A stretch of DNA of 63,234 bases from Pseudomonas oryzihabitans (GCF_007665395.1 NZ_VDND01000017.1:1-63234), one strand, 5' to 3'. Shown: positions 17,080-24,808, counted from the first letter of the stretch. Translations and numbers: made by a program. The notes: a model not told the origin generated them from the sequence alone.

Positions 17080-17544
17080 CTAATAGGGGATGTTGTCGTC
17101 GAAGTCGTCCCCGGTGGGGACCGGAGCGCGAGCTGGTGCCGAGCCGTTCGAGACCGGTCGCGCCTGACTCTGCCCCGTGCCCTGTCCCAGGGTGATGGAT
17201 TCGATCCGCTGCGGCAGGAACGCGATCCGGTTGGCCTGGACCTTCATCGCCGCTTGCTCCTCGCCGTTGCCGTCCTTCCAGGTATCCAGGACCGCACGCC
17301 CTTCGATCAGCACCCGCATACCTTTCTGGTACAGCCGGCTGTAGCTCTCTGCATCACGATGCCAGAGCTCGACATTGGCCCAGAAACCGCCGCGATCCTC
17401 GTAGGAGCCATCCTGCAAGCGGATGCTGTTATCGAAATAGACGTTCAGTCGGAGCAGGTGCCGCGGATCCTGGTTGTCTTTCTGAAAGCGCTTGTACTCG
17501 GGTGCGGAGCCGATGTTGCCTTCCCATACTACTGCTGTGCCCAT
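17080..17544 (-). CDS. ssb: Single-stranded DNA-binding protein
   Basis: SSB of 154 residues from ATG 17544 (MGTAVVWEGNIGSAPEYKRF). The OB fold spans about residues 1-110, with family motifs GFWANVELWHRDAESYSRLYQKGMRV within it. A flexible linker leads to an acidic C-terminal tip, DDFDDNIPY, a variant of the usual DDDIPF that recruits replication partners. The TAG stop is at 17080. Chromosomal SSBs differ in the core, so this is the ICE's own copy, used on transferred or replicating single strands. It immediately follows the DUF3158 gene. Confidence 0.92.
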   Translation of the reverse strand: MGTAVVWEGNIGSAPEYKRFQKDNQDPRHLLRLNVYFDNSIRLQDGSYEDRGGFWANVELWHRDAESYSRLYQKGMRVLIEGRAVLDTWKDGNGEEQAAMKVQANRIAFLPQRIESITLGQGTGQSQARPVSNGSAPARAPVPTGDDFDDNIPY

Positions 17545-17545
17545 G

Positions 17546-18121
17546 TCAGGCCTCCTGTTGGGATGCGGCGTCTTCGCCGCGGGATTGGATGATCTGTTGC
17601 AGCCGTTCGGTGTAAACGACCGTGGCCTGGGCCATCTTGTCGGCGCACTCGGCGGCCTGCCGGCCGATGGCATGGACCAGGCTGATTTGCATGTTCAAAG
17701 CGATGCGCTGCAGCTCCATGGCGTACAAATCCTGGAGCAGTGTTTCGGTGACCAGGTCGTGGCGGCACAGGTCCGCCCAGAGCCCCACACCCATCTTCCG
17801 GGTCCCACTCTGCTGCCAACGCAAGAAAACTGGGCCAGCCGAGGTGTGTTGGTGGGTCATCCGGATCGGCATGAGCGTGAAGGGGAAACGCTGGGCCTGG
17901 GCGAGGATCCGCTCCTGGGCCAGGGTGTTCAGGTCAGCCTCAAGGGAACGGCACTGCTCGGCCAACTGGTCCAGCTCCCCCTTACCCTTAAAGGGTTTTA
18001 AAAGCCCTTTGTAGAAGGGAGCGTGTTGCAGGTTCGCGAAGGCATCCTGTTGCAGGGGCTGGAAGGCTGCCTGTTGCAGGTTTGCTGTTTTCGAGCCCTG
18101 AGTGGACTGTTGCAGTGCCAT
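17546..18121 (-). CDS. DUF3158 family ICE protein
   Basis: A 191-residue protein that matches the DUF3158 proteins found between the PFL_4669 gene and ssb in PFGI-1-class ICEs. The N-terminal 40 residues contain three short LQQ/AF-type repeats rich in Gln, visible in the DNA as repeated CCTGTTGCAGG blocks. The rest is helical (about 45-180). Function unknown; the conserved position implies a role in replication or single-strand processing. It ends 1 base before the ssb start. Confidence 0.8.
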   Translation of the reverse strand: MALQQSTQGSKTANLQQAAFQPLQQDAFANLQHAPFYKGLLKPFKGKGELDQLAEQCRSLEADLNTLAQERILAQAQRFPFTLMPIRMTHQHTSAGPVFLRWQQSGTRKMGVGLWADLCRHDLVTETLLQDLYAMELQRIALNMQISLVHAIGRQAAECADKMAQATVVYTERLQQIIQSRGEDAASQQEA

Positions 18122-18126
18122 CGTGA

Positions 18127-18924
18127 TCAGGCCTCACTCATCTCGGGGGCGCTGTGCAAGCTGCTGGCGGCGCCCAAATGCTCATCCTCATCGGCGCTGT
18201 CGCCATCGAAGCCGTCATCGCCACTACTGGAGGCGGCTGGCGTATCGCCTGGACGTTGGATGGCCGGGGCGAACTTGCTGCGCCGGGTTCCCTCGAGCAC
18301 GTCCTTGGGCATTTCCAGGAAGCCGTACATCTCCTTGGCGTTGGTCGCCCGGGCGTTGTTGGCGGCGATGTCGTCGCGCGACGCACCGCTGTAGCCCTTG
18401 TAGCGTTGGCCCACGCCATAGAGACGGCGCAGCACGGCGGCGCCTTCGTCCAGCCAACCCTCCTTGGAGCCGTTGTCGATCAGGCCGATGTGCGCGGCCA
18501 GGAGAATGCGGCGCACCAGCTCGTCATAGCGGGTCAGCAGGTACACGCCTTTGAAGGCCAGCGGCGAGTTCAGGTACAGCGGCAGCTTGAGCGGTTGGAT
18601 CGACAGATTGGTCCCCACGTCGAGCTGCTTGGGCAGCATGGCCATGACCCGGTCCAGACGTTCGTCTATGGCAGTCAGCTGCTGCTCCGACTCCTCGATC
18701 TTGTCCTCGATGATGATGAGGAAGAGATCGGAGTAGGGATCGTCCTTGGCGGCACTGGCAGAGATGCGATTGATGATGTTGGAGAAGCCGGACAAGCCGA
18801 TCATCCCGGGCTTGTTGTCGGAGCGCTGCCGGCCGAACCAGAGGCGGGAAGCATGGTGGGTATGCAAGGTGAGATTGACGCTTGATCTGAGCGAGCCGAG
18901 ATTGAGCTGGAAGGTATCAGCCAT
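18127..18924 (-). CDS. PFL_4669/TIGR03761 family ICE protein
   Basis: A 265-residue protein starting MADTFQLNLGSLRSSVNLTLHTHHASRLWFGR, typical of the TIGR03761 (PFL_4669) family restricted to integrative elements. AAGGAA lies about 9 bases before the ATG. A helical middle (about 60-175) is followed by a disordered acidic/Ser C-terminus (about 225-265, SSSGDDGFDGDSADEDEH). Molecular role unknown. It is downstream of the 39-bp repeat array and 5 bases upstream of the DUF3158 gene. Confidence 0.85.
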   Translation of the reverse strand: MADTFQLNLGSLRSSVNLTLHTHHASRLWFGRQRSDNKPGMIGLSGFSNIINRISASAAKDDPYSDLFLIIIEDKIEESEQQLTAIDERLDRVMAMLPKQLDVGTNLSIQPLKLPLYLNSPLAFKGVYLLTRYDELVRRILLAAHIGLIDNGSKEGWLDEGAAVLRRLYGVGQRYKGYSGASRDDIAANNARATNAKEMYGFLEMPKDVLEGTRRSKFAPAIQRPGDTPAASSSGDDGFDGDSADEDEHLGAASSLHSAPEMSEA

Positions 18925-19621
18925 GAGAAGGATTCCTTGGGTTGTGAGATGACGCTCGGGCAGGGTGCCGAGACTGGCGCTGGGGGGCAGCTGATAACCG
19001 TATTTGGATGTGCGGAGGTTGCAGGCCTACGTATCTCGTAGGCCTGATAACAGCGTCATAGCGGAGCGTGTTTGAGATGCAGGTGATGCCCGGGGCATCA
19101 GCCTGGGGCTTCAAACAAAAGGTAATGCCTAGGGCATCCGTTTGGGCTTCGAAGGCGCAGGTGATTCCCCGGGAATAACACGTGGTGCCATGGTGGTGAG
19201 TGATTCCCCGGGAATCACCTGCGGTGTCATGGTGATGGGTGATTCCCCGGGAATCACGTGGGGTGCCATGGAGGTGAGCGATTCCCCGAGAATCACGTGG
19301 GGTGCCATGGAGGTGAGCGATTCCCCGAGAATCACGTGGGGTGCCATGGAGGTGAGCGATTCCCCGGGAATCACGTGGGGTGCCATGGTGGTGAGTGATT
19401 CCCCGGGAATCACGTGGGGTGTCATGGTGATGGGTGATTCCCCGGGAATCACGTGGGGTGCCATGGTGGTGAGTGATTCCCCGGGAATCACCTGCGGTGT
19501 CATGGTGATGGGTGATTCCCCGGGAATCACGTGGGGTGTCATGGTGGTGAGTGATTCCCCGGGAATCACTCATGTCGTCGTACAGGAGTCGCACTATCTG
19601 GGTGTCGGGATAAGCACTCAT
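18917..19621 (-). CDS. Putative His-rich 13-residue repeat protein encoded by the array
   Basis: A 234-residue frame that starts with an ATG overlapping the replication-gene stop (ATGA) and ends 8 bases inside the next gene, as a coupled operon gene would. After MSAYPDTQIVRLLYDDM come ten units of DSRGITHHHDTPR type (seven with HHH, three with HLH), three diverging units (YSRGI, DALGI, DAPGI) and a basic Pro/Gln/Arg tail. Several unit-to-unit differences are synonymous in this frame (ACT/ACC, CAC/CAT, TCC/TCT). Other frames are also open because the period is 39, so openness alone proves nothing. No known domain; a metal-binding repeat is conceivable. Confidence 0.4.
   Translation of the reverse strand: MSAYPDTQIVRLLYDDMSDSRGITHHHDTPRDSRGITHHHDTAGDSRGITHHHGTPRDSRGITHHHDTPRDSRGITHHHGTPRDSRGIAHLHGTPRDSRGIAHLHGTPRDSRGIAHLHGTPRDSRGITHHHDTAGDSRGITHHHGTTCYSRGITCAFEAQTDALGITFCLKPQADAPGITCISNTLRYDAVIRPTRYVGLQPPHIQIRLSAAPQRQSRHPARASSHNPRNPSHG
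18989..19002 (-). promoter_or_regulatory. Recurrent intermodule motif, copy 4
   Basis: AGCTGATAACCGTA, two bases different from the pilL-upstream copy and at a matching distance (about 65 bases) upstream of the PFL_4669 gene start. Confidence 0.35.
19083..19569. repeat. Tandem array of thirteen 39-bp palindromic units
   Basis: Units begin every 39 bases from 19083. The core in most units is GTGATTCCCCGGGAATCAC, two 9-base arms around a single C, followed by a 20-base spacer of GTGGGGTGCCATGGTGGTGA type. The first two units (19083, 19122) keep the dyad but with changed arms (GATGCCC, ATGCC). Regular directly repeated palindromes beside a replication gene suit an iteron-type origin or a centromere; pKLC102-type elements are known to carry a repeat-based oriV. 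It is not a CRISPR array because spacers are not unique. Confidence 0.9.
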
Positions 19622-20919
19622 TCGCTCCGCCCCCGGCCCATCGATATCTTGATGCTTCGAAGAACTTCATTCCCGGTTTGAGCATTACTGACTGCCCTTG
19701 GCTGTACAGCAGCCGGCTCAAATCGCGGAATTGCAGGTAACGAAGGAGGCCGGGGTGGCATAACTGGAGCAACTGATTGGACTACAGCAGGCTGCCAATC
19801 AGCATTGAAGTCACCGGTCTGGGCCTTCTGGATAAGCTTCATCAGGTAGGCAAGGGGCTTGGCTACCCCACCCGAGGCACACCGCGCGCCCCATTGCTTG
19901 ATCAGCGGTTGCCGAAGGTCAGGGCTAACTGCCGCGATGGCCTGTTGGGCTCGCTGCTGCTGCTGGGACGTCATCCGCTGGTAGGCACTGGGCCATGCGA
20001 GTCCTGTGTCCTGCTCCTCGCGCAGTACAGAGCTTTTAGATACATCAGTATTTGTATTTGTATTCGTATACGTACTAGATGAGTTCGGATTCCGAACTGA
20101 GGCTGAAACCCGCTGATTTACACTGAGTTCGGATTCCGAACTGAGGGGCGGGAGCTGATCAACCTGGCTTTTTTGGCTGAGTTCGGAATCCGAACTCAGG
20201 TGATTCATGGGCGGCAAGACCGGAGTTCGGAATCCGAACTCAGCCGGAGGGATCGCAGCACGGGCAGGATCCTCGAGTCCCTGGGCGCGGAAACGCTCTC
20301 TGAACACTTCAACCCGGGTGGGCAGCTCCTGGGTCTCGCTGACCAGCATCTCGTCGAAGGTGAGACCTGCAATCTCACGGACGGAGCTGTTTGAGTGCTC
20401 GAGGCCGTTGGCCACGAGGGGTAGGAAATCGTGATCGAGGTGGATGGCCTCGGAATAGTCCACCGGCTCGTCGTGCAGGATGTAGATGTTGCCTTGGACC
20501 TGGCCGGTGATCGCATCACGGACGCGGCGGCCGAGGCTCAACCAGCGGGTCAGGCGCAGCACGGTCAAGGCCTTGGCCACGGTCTCGCGTGAAGCGGGAC
20601 GGCCTGGATTGTTGCCTAGATAGGGTCTCAATTGATCATAGGTCGGGAAGGCGGTGACGCCATCGCCGTTCATGAGCAGCCGAAACACCTGCCAGGTATT
20701 GCGCTCCAGGGGGGACAGACGATCATCGAGCAGCAGCCGGCGCGGGACGGTCTCGTGAGGGTTACCGCTAAATACGATACCGGCGAATTCCTTGGGTAGG
20801 TCTTCGCCGGTTTTCTGCCTGTAGTCGCGCTGGGCTTGAACATGGACGTTCAGGTGTGACGCTGCAACGTCCAGGGCGCGACCGAGTAGATGGGATACGC
20901 GTGGAGCAGGGGTCTTCAC
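19618..20919 (-). CDS. STY4528-type pathogenicity-island replication protein
   Basis: A 433-residue protein of the STY4528 family of island/ICE replication proteins. GTG at 20919 overlaps the DUF2857 stop (GTGA) with AAGG upstream. The conserved N-terminal half (about 40-215) contains LERNTWQVFRLLMNGDGVTAFPTYDQLRPYL and GRPASRETVAKALTVLRLTRWLSLGRR, a winged-helix-like DNA-binding region. The middle (about 225-300) is Ser/Glu/Asn-rich, encodes four palindromes (20082-20240) and includes TYTNTNTNTD. The C-terminal part is basic. It probably acts at an origin on the adjacent array; this is inference. Confidence 0.82.
   Translation of the reverse strand: MKTPAPRVSHLLGRALDVAASHLNVHVQAQRDYRQKTGEDLPKEFAGIVFSGNPHETVPRRLLLDDRLSPLERNTWQVFRLLMNGDGVTAFPTYDQLRPYLGNNPGRPASRETVAKALTVLRLTRWLSLGRRVRDAITGQVQGNIYILHDEPVDYSEAIHLDHDFLPLVANGLEHSNSSVREIAGLTFDEMLVSETQELPTRVEVFRERFRAQGLEDPARAAIPPAEFGFRTPVLPPMNHLSSDSELSQKSQVDQLPPLSSESELSVNQRVSASVRNPNSSSTYTNTNTNTDVSKSSVLREEQDTGLAWPSAYQRMTSQQQQRAQQAIAAVSPDLRQPLIKQWGARCASGGVAKPLAYLMKLIQKAQTGDFNADWQPAVVQSVAPVMPPRPPSLPAIPRFEPAAVQPRAVSNAQTGNEVLRSIKISMGRGRSE
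20082..20240. repeat. Four 17-bp palindromes inside the replication gene
   Basis: AGTTCGGATTCCGAACT occurs at 20082-20098 and 20126-20142, and its reverse complement AGTTCGGAATCCGAACT at 20180-20196 and 20224-20240. Start spacing is 44, 54 and 44 bases, a symmetric arrangement with central T/T/A/A. Arms are 8 bp, 9 bp in the last two. Binding by ParB, the DUF2857 protein or the replication protein is plausible. Confidence 0.88.
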
Positions 20920-21692
20920 CTGTTGTCGCCTTCTGCCGAGTCCAGCTCAATCAAGTCCATCTGCCCAAGGGCAGTCGATTGATCCTGTTCTTGCGCCTCG
21001 GAACGGGCATCGCCCGCGGCTTGTTCTTCGGTGGAATAGCGGTCCCGTCTTCTGCGGGCATCGGATATTAATCGAAGGGGGGCTCGGGCGATCTTGGGCG
21101 GATAGAGGCCCTCATTGAGCCAGGTCTGTACGAGATTCCAGATCAGGCCGAGGGTAATCTGGTCGTGCTTGTGCTTGATGGACTCGAAGGGACCGTTGAG
21201 CTCTTCGGTGATGAGCATGCAGATGTCGAGCAGCGCGATCGCGTCCTTGTGGTCGACCTCATGGGTACTCATCAGGTCCAGGAAGCGATACCAGACCTGG
21301 TCGGTATCATTGAGTCCCGCCACTCGGCCTGGGCGGCCGGGGACGTTGAGCAACTGACGTACGACATTGATCTCGCTGGGCGCCATGCCAAAGAAGTCTT
21401 TGATCATCCCGTTGGTGGCGCCCAGCTGGATGGCCCGATGTACTAGGCGGGTTTCCCGCTCATCGCGTTCGCAGTTCTCCAGGAGCTTCTTGACCATGTC
21501 GAGGTCGATCTGGATCTTGCACCAGCGCGCCGGGGCGTTTTTCAGAATGCTATGAGCCTGTGGCTGACGCAGCAGATTCAAGACTTCGACGTCCAGGCCT
21601 ATATCCAGGCAGCGCTGGACCTGGCCATTGCGCAGGTGATGGAGGATCTGGTCCATCAGCGCCTGGTTCAGGGGGTTGTACTTCGTGGACAT
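20916..21692 (-). CDS. DUF2857 family ICE protein
   Basis: A 258-residue protein matching DUF2857 of ICEs. The N-terminal half (about 1-120) has helix-turn-helix character (LVHRAIQLGATNGMIKDFFGMAPSEINVVRQLL). The second half (about 125-215) is helical and Leu/Asp-rich, and the tail (about 225-258) is acidic and Gln-rich. The family has been linked to regulation in related elements, but the role here is inferred. It sits directly before the replication gene with a 4-base overlap. Confidence 0.83.
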   Translation of the reverse strand: MSTKYNPLNQALMDQILHHLRNGQVQRCLDIGLDVEVLNLLRQPQAHSILKNAPARWCKIQIDLDMVKKLLENCERDERETRLVHRAIQLGATNGMIKDFFGMAPSEINVVRQLLNVPGRPGRVAGLNDTDQVWYRFLDLMSTHEVDHKDAIALLDICMLITEELNGPFESIKHKHDQITLGLIWNLVQTWLNEGLYPPKIARAPLRLISDARRRRDRYSTEEQAAGDARSEAQEQDQSTALGQMDLIELDSAEGDNR

Positions 21693-21729
21693 ATGCGACT
21701 TCCTAATGCAGGTCCAGAAGGTGACCGGG

Positions 21730-23478
21730 CTACTGCCCGGCCTCGAGTTCGATCAGCCGACGAGCGAGACGGATCACCCGAAACAGCTTCACCAGGGCGG
21801 CATCGGTCATACGGCCTTCGGTGCTGGCTGGCTTGCTATCGAAGAGGGGATCGCCAAGAAGCAACTGGCCCAGGTTCAAGGTAAATGTCGCGTTCTCTTC
21901 CGCGATGCTTGCCGTAAGTGCCTCGGCGTTTTCTGGGTCCCGCGACACCACGTAGCTGTACATGCCCGTCAAGGACTGCAGGAATTGCCAGGATGTCGTC
22001 CCGCGTGCGGTCAGCACTGACTGAGGGGTAGAAAGCGTGAAACCGAGTGCGAAATCGGTGGGCTTGAGCAGCTCACCAGGAACGTCGCACAGCTGGGCGA
22101 TTTCGAGGACGAGCGTTCTCAGGACCTTGCGCAGTTCGTCCGGGGTATCACTGCTGCGCTCGATGTACCAGACGTCCGAGATGGGATACAGACCCCCGGC
22201 CTGAACGGGAATGGCACGCAGGGCATCGCTGTTGAAGTCAGGTAGCGTTTCGCCGTGCTCGGCCGCAATGCGTCGCTGAACATCCCGTACCTTCTGACCG
22301 ATGCCATCGGGCGTTACGATGTGGCCGTTCAGGCGAGCGGCACGTTCTTCTTCGGTCAGCTGTTCGGGATCCGGCGGCGTGTGTTGTAGAGCAGTCGAGT
22401 CGACCGCTCCGGTACCGCCGACGCGCTCAGGTAGTGGCGGTGGTGTGGCAGGGGAGGCGCGTTGCTGCTTCTGCTTGGCTGGCGTACCAGGCTGCTGTTC
22501 CAGCGTGGCATTGTTGCCCTGGGCAAGGGGCGCGTTGCCGGAGGCGGGAATTTGAGGGATCTGCCCGTCGGCCACCTGTACCCCAACCAGCTGCGAGCGG
22601 CGGCTACTGTCTTGGTGGTCAAGAATCGCCTTGAGCACTTCCTCATAACTGATATTCAACGCTCTGCGGATCTGGCCGATCAGCTCGTCTTGAATGGAAT
22701 CGAAAACGAAATTATCGGTAGGGCCGTCGAAGCCGTTGAGCACTTCCTGATAGAGGATCTCGAAGTCAGCCTCTTGACCATTGAAGCCGATCCAGGCCTT
22801 AAGCGCGGCGCTACGCAAATTGAGTAGCTTCTCAATCTGAGGCTTACCTAATCCCGAATAGAGTAATCCTGGAATCGCGGGCACCAGGGTACGGATTGTC
22901 TCCTGCATTTTGCTGATATGGGACTGGGATATACGGTATCCATCCTCAGCTAGCTTCCTCACAAGCTCCCTCTGAGAGATCTCTCGGCCCGCTTCTTGGG
23001 CATAGAGCTCACGCGCAGCATCAATGCTGACGGCGCGCTCGATAAACATCAGGTTGCCGCGCAGATCATTCTCGGCCAGGTGCCCGGTCAGGGAGACAAT
23101 CTCGCCGCGGTCAGACCAGGGACGGAATAGGCAATGGATGCGGAAGTAACGCTCGTCCCTGGTTTCCTTCCAGAGTTCATTGAGGATGGCCAGGCGGGTA
23201 TTGCCACCCGTGCGGATGATGTAGTGATCCTCACCGGGCCGCCGGGTCACAGGCGGTGGCTGGTCCAGCCCACGTGCTTGGATGGATGCCTTGATCTCAT
23301 CGTGCAACGGGTTTCGCGTGGTACGAGGGTTGTGGTTGTACGGCGCCAATTCGTCCAGCGTAAGGACCATGGGCGTCTCCTTGATCGGATCCGCCAGTCG
23401 GGCGACTGGTGTGTTGGATCCCGGAAAACCACCGGCTAACAGGCGCTGAGAAACCGCTTCGTTGCTGGGCTTGCTCAT
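21730..23478 (-). CDS. parB: ParB family partition protein of the ICE
   Basis: A 582-residue PFGI-1-class ParB. The ParB/Sulfiredoxin-like domain (about 30-130, LAPYNHNPRTTRNPLHDEIKASI then GGNTRLAILNELW) is followed by a helix-turn-helix region (about 155-190, ISQRELVRKLAEDGYRISQS). A low-complexity Pro/Gln linker (about 305-345) leads to a helical C-terminal region (about 400-582). With ParA (27678-28562) it would partition or stabilise the excised circle. Candidate binding sites are the palindromes at 20082-20240. It is longer than plasmid ParB proteins, as usual for this ICE class. Confidence 0.88.
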   Translation of the reverse strand: MSKPSNEAVSQRLLAGGFPGSNTPVARLADPIKETPMVLTLDELAPYNHNPRTTRNPLHDEIKASIQARGLDQPPPVTRRPGEDHYIIRTGGNTRLAILNELWKETRDERYFRIHCLFRPWSDRGEIVSLTGHLAENDLRGNLMFIERAVSIDAARELYAQEAGREISQRELVRKLAEDGYRISQSHISKMQETIRTLVPAIPGLLYSGLGKPQIEKLLNLRSAALKAWIGFNGQEADFEILYQEVLNGFDGPTDNFVFDSIQDELIGQIRRALNISYEEVLKAILDHQDSSRRSQLVGVQVADGQIPQIPASGNAPLAQGNNATLEQQPGTPAKQKQQRASPATPPPLPERVGGTGAVDSTALQHTPPDPEQLTEEERAARLNGHIVTPDGIGQKVRDVQRRIAAEHGETLPDFNSDALRAIPVQAGGLYPISDVWYIERSSDTPDELRKVLRTLVLEIAQLCDVPGELLKPTDFALGFTLSTPQSVLTARGTTSWQFLQSLTGMYSYVVSRDPENAEALTASIAEENATFTLNLGQLLLGDPLFDSKPASTEGRMTDAALVKLFRVIRLARRLIELEAGQ

Positions 23479-23753
23479 GCGTGGATCTCCTGAACAGGAC
23501 GGCCAGCCGATCGGCTGGAGTCATCGTTGGCCGCAAGCAACTGATCGATAACGCGCTGCAGACGGGAAACCTCGTCCTCCAGCTCGAGCGTGCGCCCCAT
23601 ACGGATGATGATTTCGGCATTCATCGAGCGATGAGCCTGCTTGGCCGCCTCGGCGATCTGGGGGCGAAGACCTTTGGGAAAACGGACGACGAACTTCTCA
23701 TCCTCGTGGGCCGCTTTGCGGACTGCGGGCTTGCGCTTGGTTGCGGTAGTCAT
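23475..23753 (-). CDS. Arc-family ribbon-helix-helix protein
   Basis: A 92-residue protein from ATG 23753. After a basic N-terminus (TTATKRKPAVRK), residues about 19-60 form an Arc-type ribbon-helix-helix (EKFVVRFPKGLRPQIAEAA then SMNAEIIIRM), followed by a coiled coil (about 58-80). It should bind DNA as a dimer. Its ATG overlaps the stop of the upstream HicA-like gene and its stop overlaps parB, so it could be the antitoxin half of a toxin-antitoxin pair, a regulator, or both. Confidence 0.8.
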   Translation of the reverse strand: MTTATKRKPAVRKAAHEDEKFVVRFPKGLRPQIAEAAKQAHRSMNAEIIIRMGRTLELEDEVSRLQRVIDQLLAANDDSSRSAGRPVQEIHA

Positions 23754-23989
23754 AGGGTCTGATCCAATTCGTTCATAGGCTGGGCGCGGCGCAGCTGGGC
23801 GCGGGCATTGAGGCCGGCGCGGTGATCGCTGGGCGTGAAAGACGTGAAAATGGGGCAGTAGCCGACTTTCAAGAACTTGACGTGGCCGCCCTTGGTGCGG
23901 GTGACGATCCAACCCTCGTCCAAGGCGAACGCCACCAGGTCCTGCAGGTTCTTGTTGGCACCACGTAGCGCATGGGCGGGCGTCGTCAT
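23750..23989 (-). CDS. HicA-like small protein
   Basis: A 79-residue protein with the HicA/YcfA-type double-stranded-RNA-binding fold signature: a helix then EGWIVTRTKGGHVKFLK (about 26-42, with the His of the GSH-like motif), then strands and HRAGLNARAQLRRA (about 56-69). HicA toxins are mRNA interferases whose catalytic His sits in this motif. The partner here would be the Arc-type protein immediately downstream, not a classical HicB. It may be a domesticated derivative; the N-terminus is longer than in typical HicA. Confidence 0.6.
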   Translation of the reverse strand: MTTPAHALRGANKNLQDLVAFALDEGWIVTRTKGGHVKFLKVGYCPIFTSFTPSDHRAGLNARAQLRRAQPMNELDQTL

Positions 23990-24375
23990 GAGCGGCTACC
24001 CCCTTTCACGTACCCGACTTTGAAAGGCAGGCGATGCGCCCGGGCAAGGGCATGGCAACGCTCCAGGGGCTGCTGTAGGCGCCTGGACGCTGTGCGCAGG
24101 GTGTCCCCGAGCAAGGCTCGGGCTCGAAGGAGCCGCACCAGGTCCTCATCGGAAACTTCGGTTGCCGGCTTCGCTTCGGCGAGCTGGCGCAGCTCCTCGC
24201 GCTGCGCGCTGATGACGAAGCTTGGCCCGCCAGCGGCGCGCTCGGTCGGCTTCACTTCGACGACTTGGCCACCCTTGGCCAGGAAGTCGTTCAGCGCTGC
24301 ATCCAGCCTCTGCCGGTCACGTTCGCGATCGGTATGAGAAGGGAGATCGTGTTCAGGGGTGTGATGGGAGAGCAT
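23986..24375 (-). CDS. Unknown ICE protein with basic C-terminus
   Basis: 129 residues from ATG 24375 (MLSHHTPEHDLPSHTDRERD), overlapping the stop of the preceding zinc-ribbon gene. Longer frames up to 24444 would overlap that gene further. It is helical and rich in Arg/Ala/Leu (about 70-120), ending HRLPFKVGYVKGGSRS. It resembles small proteins in this position in ICEs, but I cannot name the family. Its stop overlaps the HicA-like gene. Confidence 0.6.
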   Translation of the reverse strand: MLSHHTPEHDLPSHTDRERDRQRLDAALNDFLAKGGQVVEVKPTERAAGGPSFVISAQREELRQLAEAKPATEVSDEDLVRLLRARALLGDTLRTASRRLQQPLERCHALARAHRLPFKVGYVKGGSRS

Positions 24376-24376
24376 G

Positions 24377-24808
24377 TCATTGGCCTCCCGCCCGTTGCTG
24401 GAGCTGGTTGCCCGATTCGATGGCGACGATCTCGGCCAGACCATCGTCCTTGAACAGCAAGTCCAGAGTTTTTATCAGCCCTGCCGCGTCATTGCGGGAG
24501 CCGGCGACGCGGAATACCACTGTGGTTTCGTGGTAAGGGCCAGGCTCGGGTTGCTCTACAGGCTCCAGGGGCTCTACATCGAACGAATGGCATACGCTGC
24601 AGACGAGGAGCTCATCTGGGGTGAGGGAGCGACGGCAGAAGTGATGGCCGCAGTGGCGGCACTGGTGAGTAACCCCAGACAACATAGCTTGCGGGCTCAT
24701 CGAGCAGCTCCTTGCCGGCTCCCGCCGGCGAACGATCGAGGGGAAGGGCAGGGAAGAGGGGTGTGCTTCATCGGTAGCGGGCGCGGGGGCGTCGGTCAGG
24801 AGGTTCAT
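24377..24808 (-). CDS. Zinc-ribbon ICE protein
   Basis: A 143-residue protein with two Cys pairs, CRHCGHHFC and CSVC (about 50-75), forming a likely zinc ribbon. It is followed by a region (about 85-135) with TTVVFRVAGSRNDAAGLIKTLDLLF that has a mixed alpha/beta pattern. The start overlaps the dnaB stop (ATGA), so the two are coupled. Specific role unknown; nucleic-acid binding near the replicative helicase is plausible. Confidence 0.65.
   Translation of the reverse strand: MNLLTDAPAPATDEAHPSSLPFPSIVRRREPARSCSMSPQAMLSGVTHQCRHCGHHFCRRSLTPDELLVCSVCHSFDVEPLEPVEQPEPGPYHETTVVFRVAGSRNDAAGLIKTLDLLFKDDGLAEIVAIESGNQLQQRAGGQ

Noticed and set aside
19083..19569. CRISPR-like array
   Set aside because: The 39-base period has nearly identical spacers in every unit, no unique spacers and no cas genes; it is a tandem repeat.
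19142..19681. Plus-strand repeat protein (GDSPGIT-type)
   Set aside because: It is open only because the 39-base unit has no stop in that frame. It runs against all neighbouring genes and lacks the coupling seen for the minus frame.
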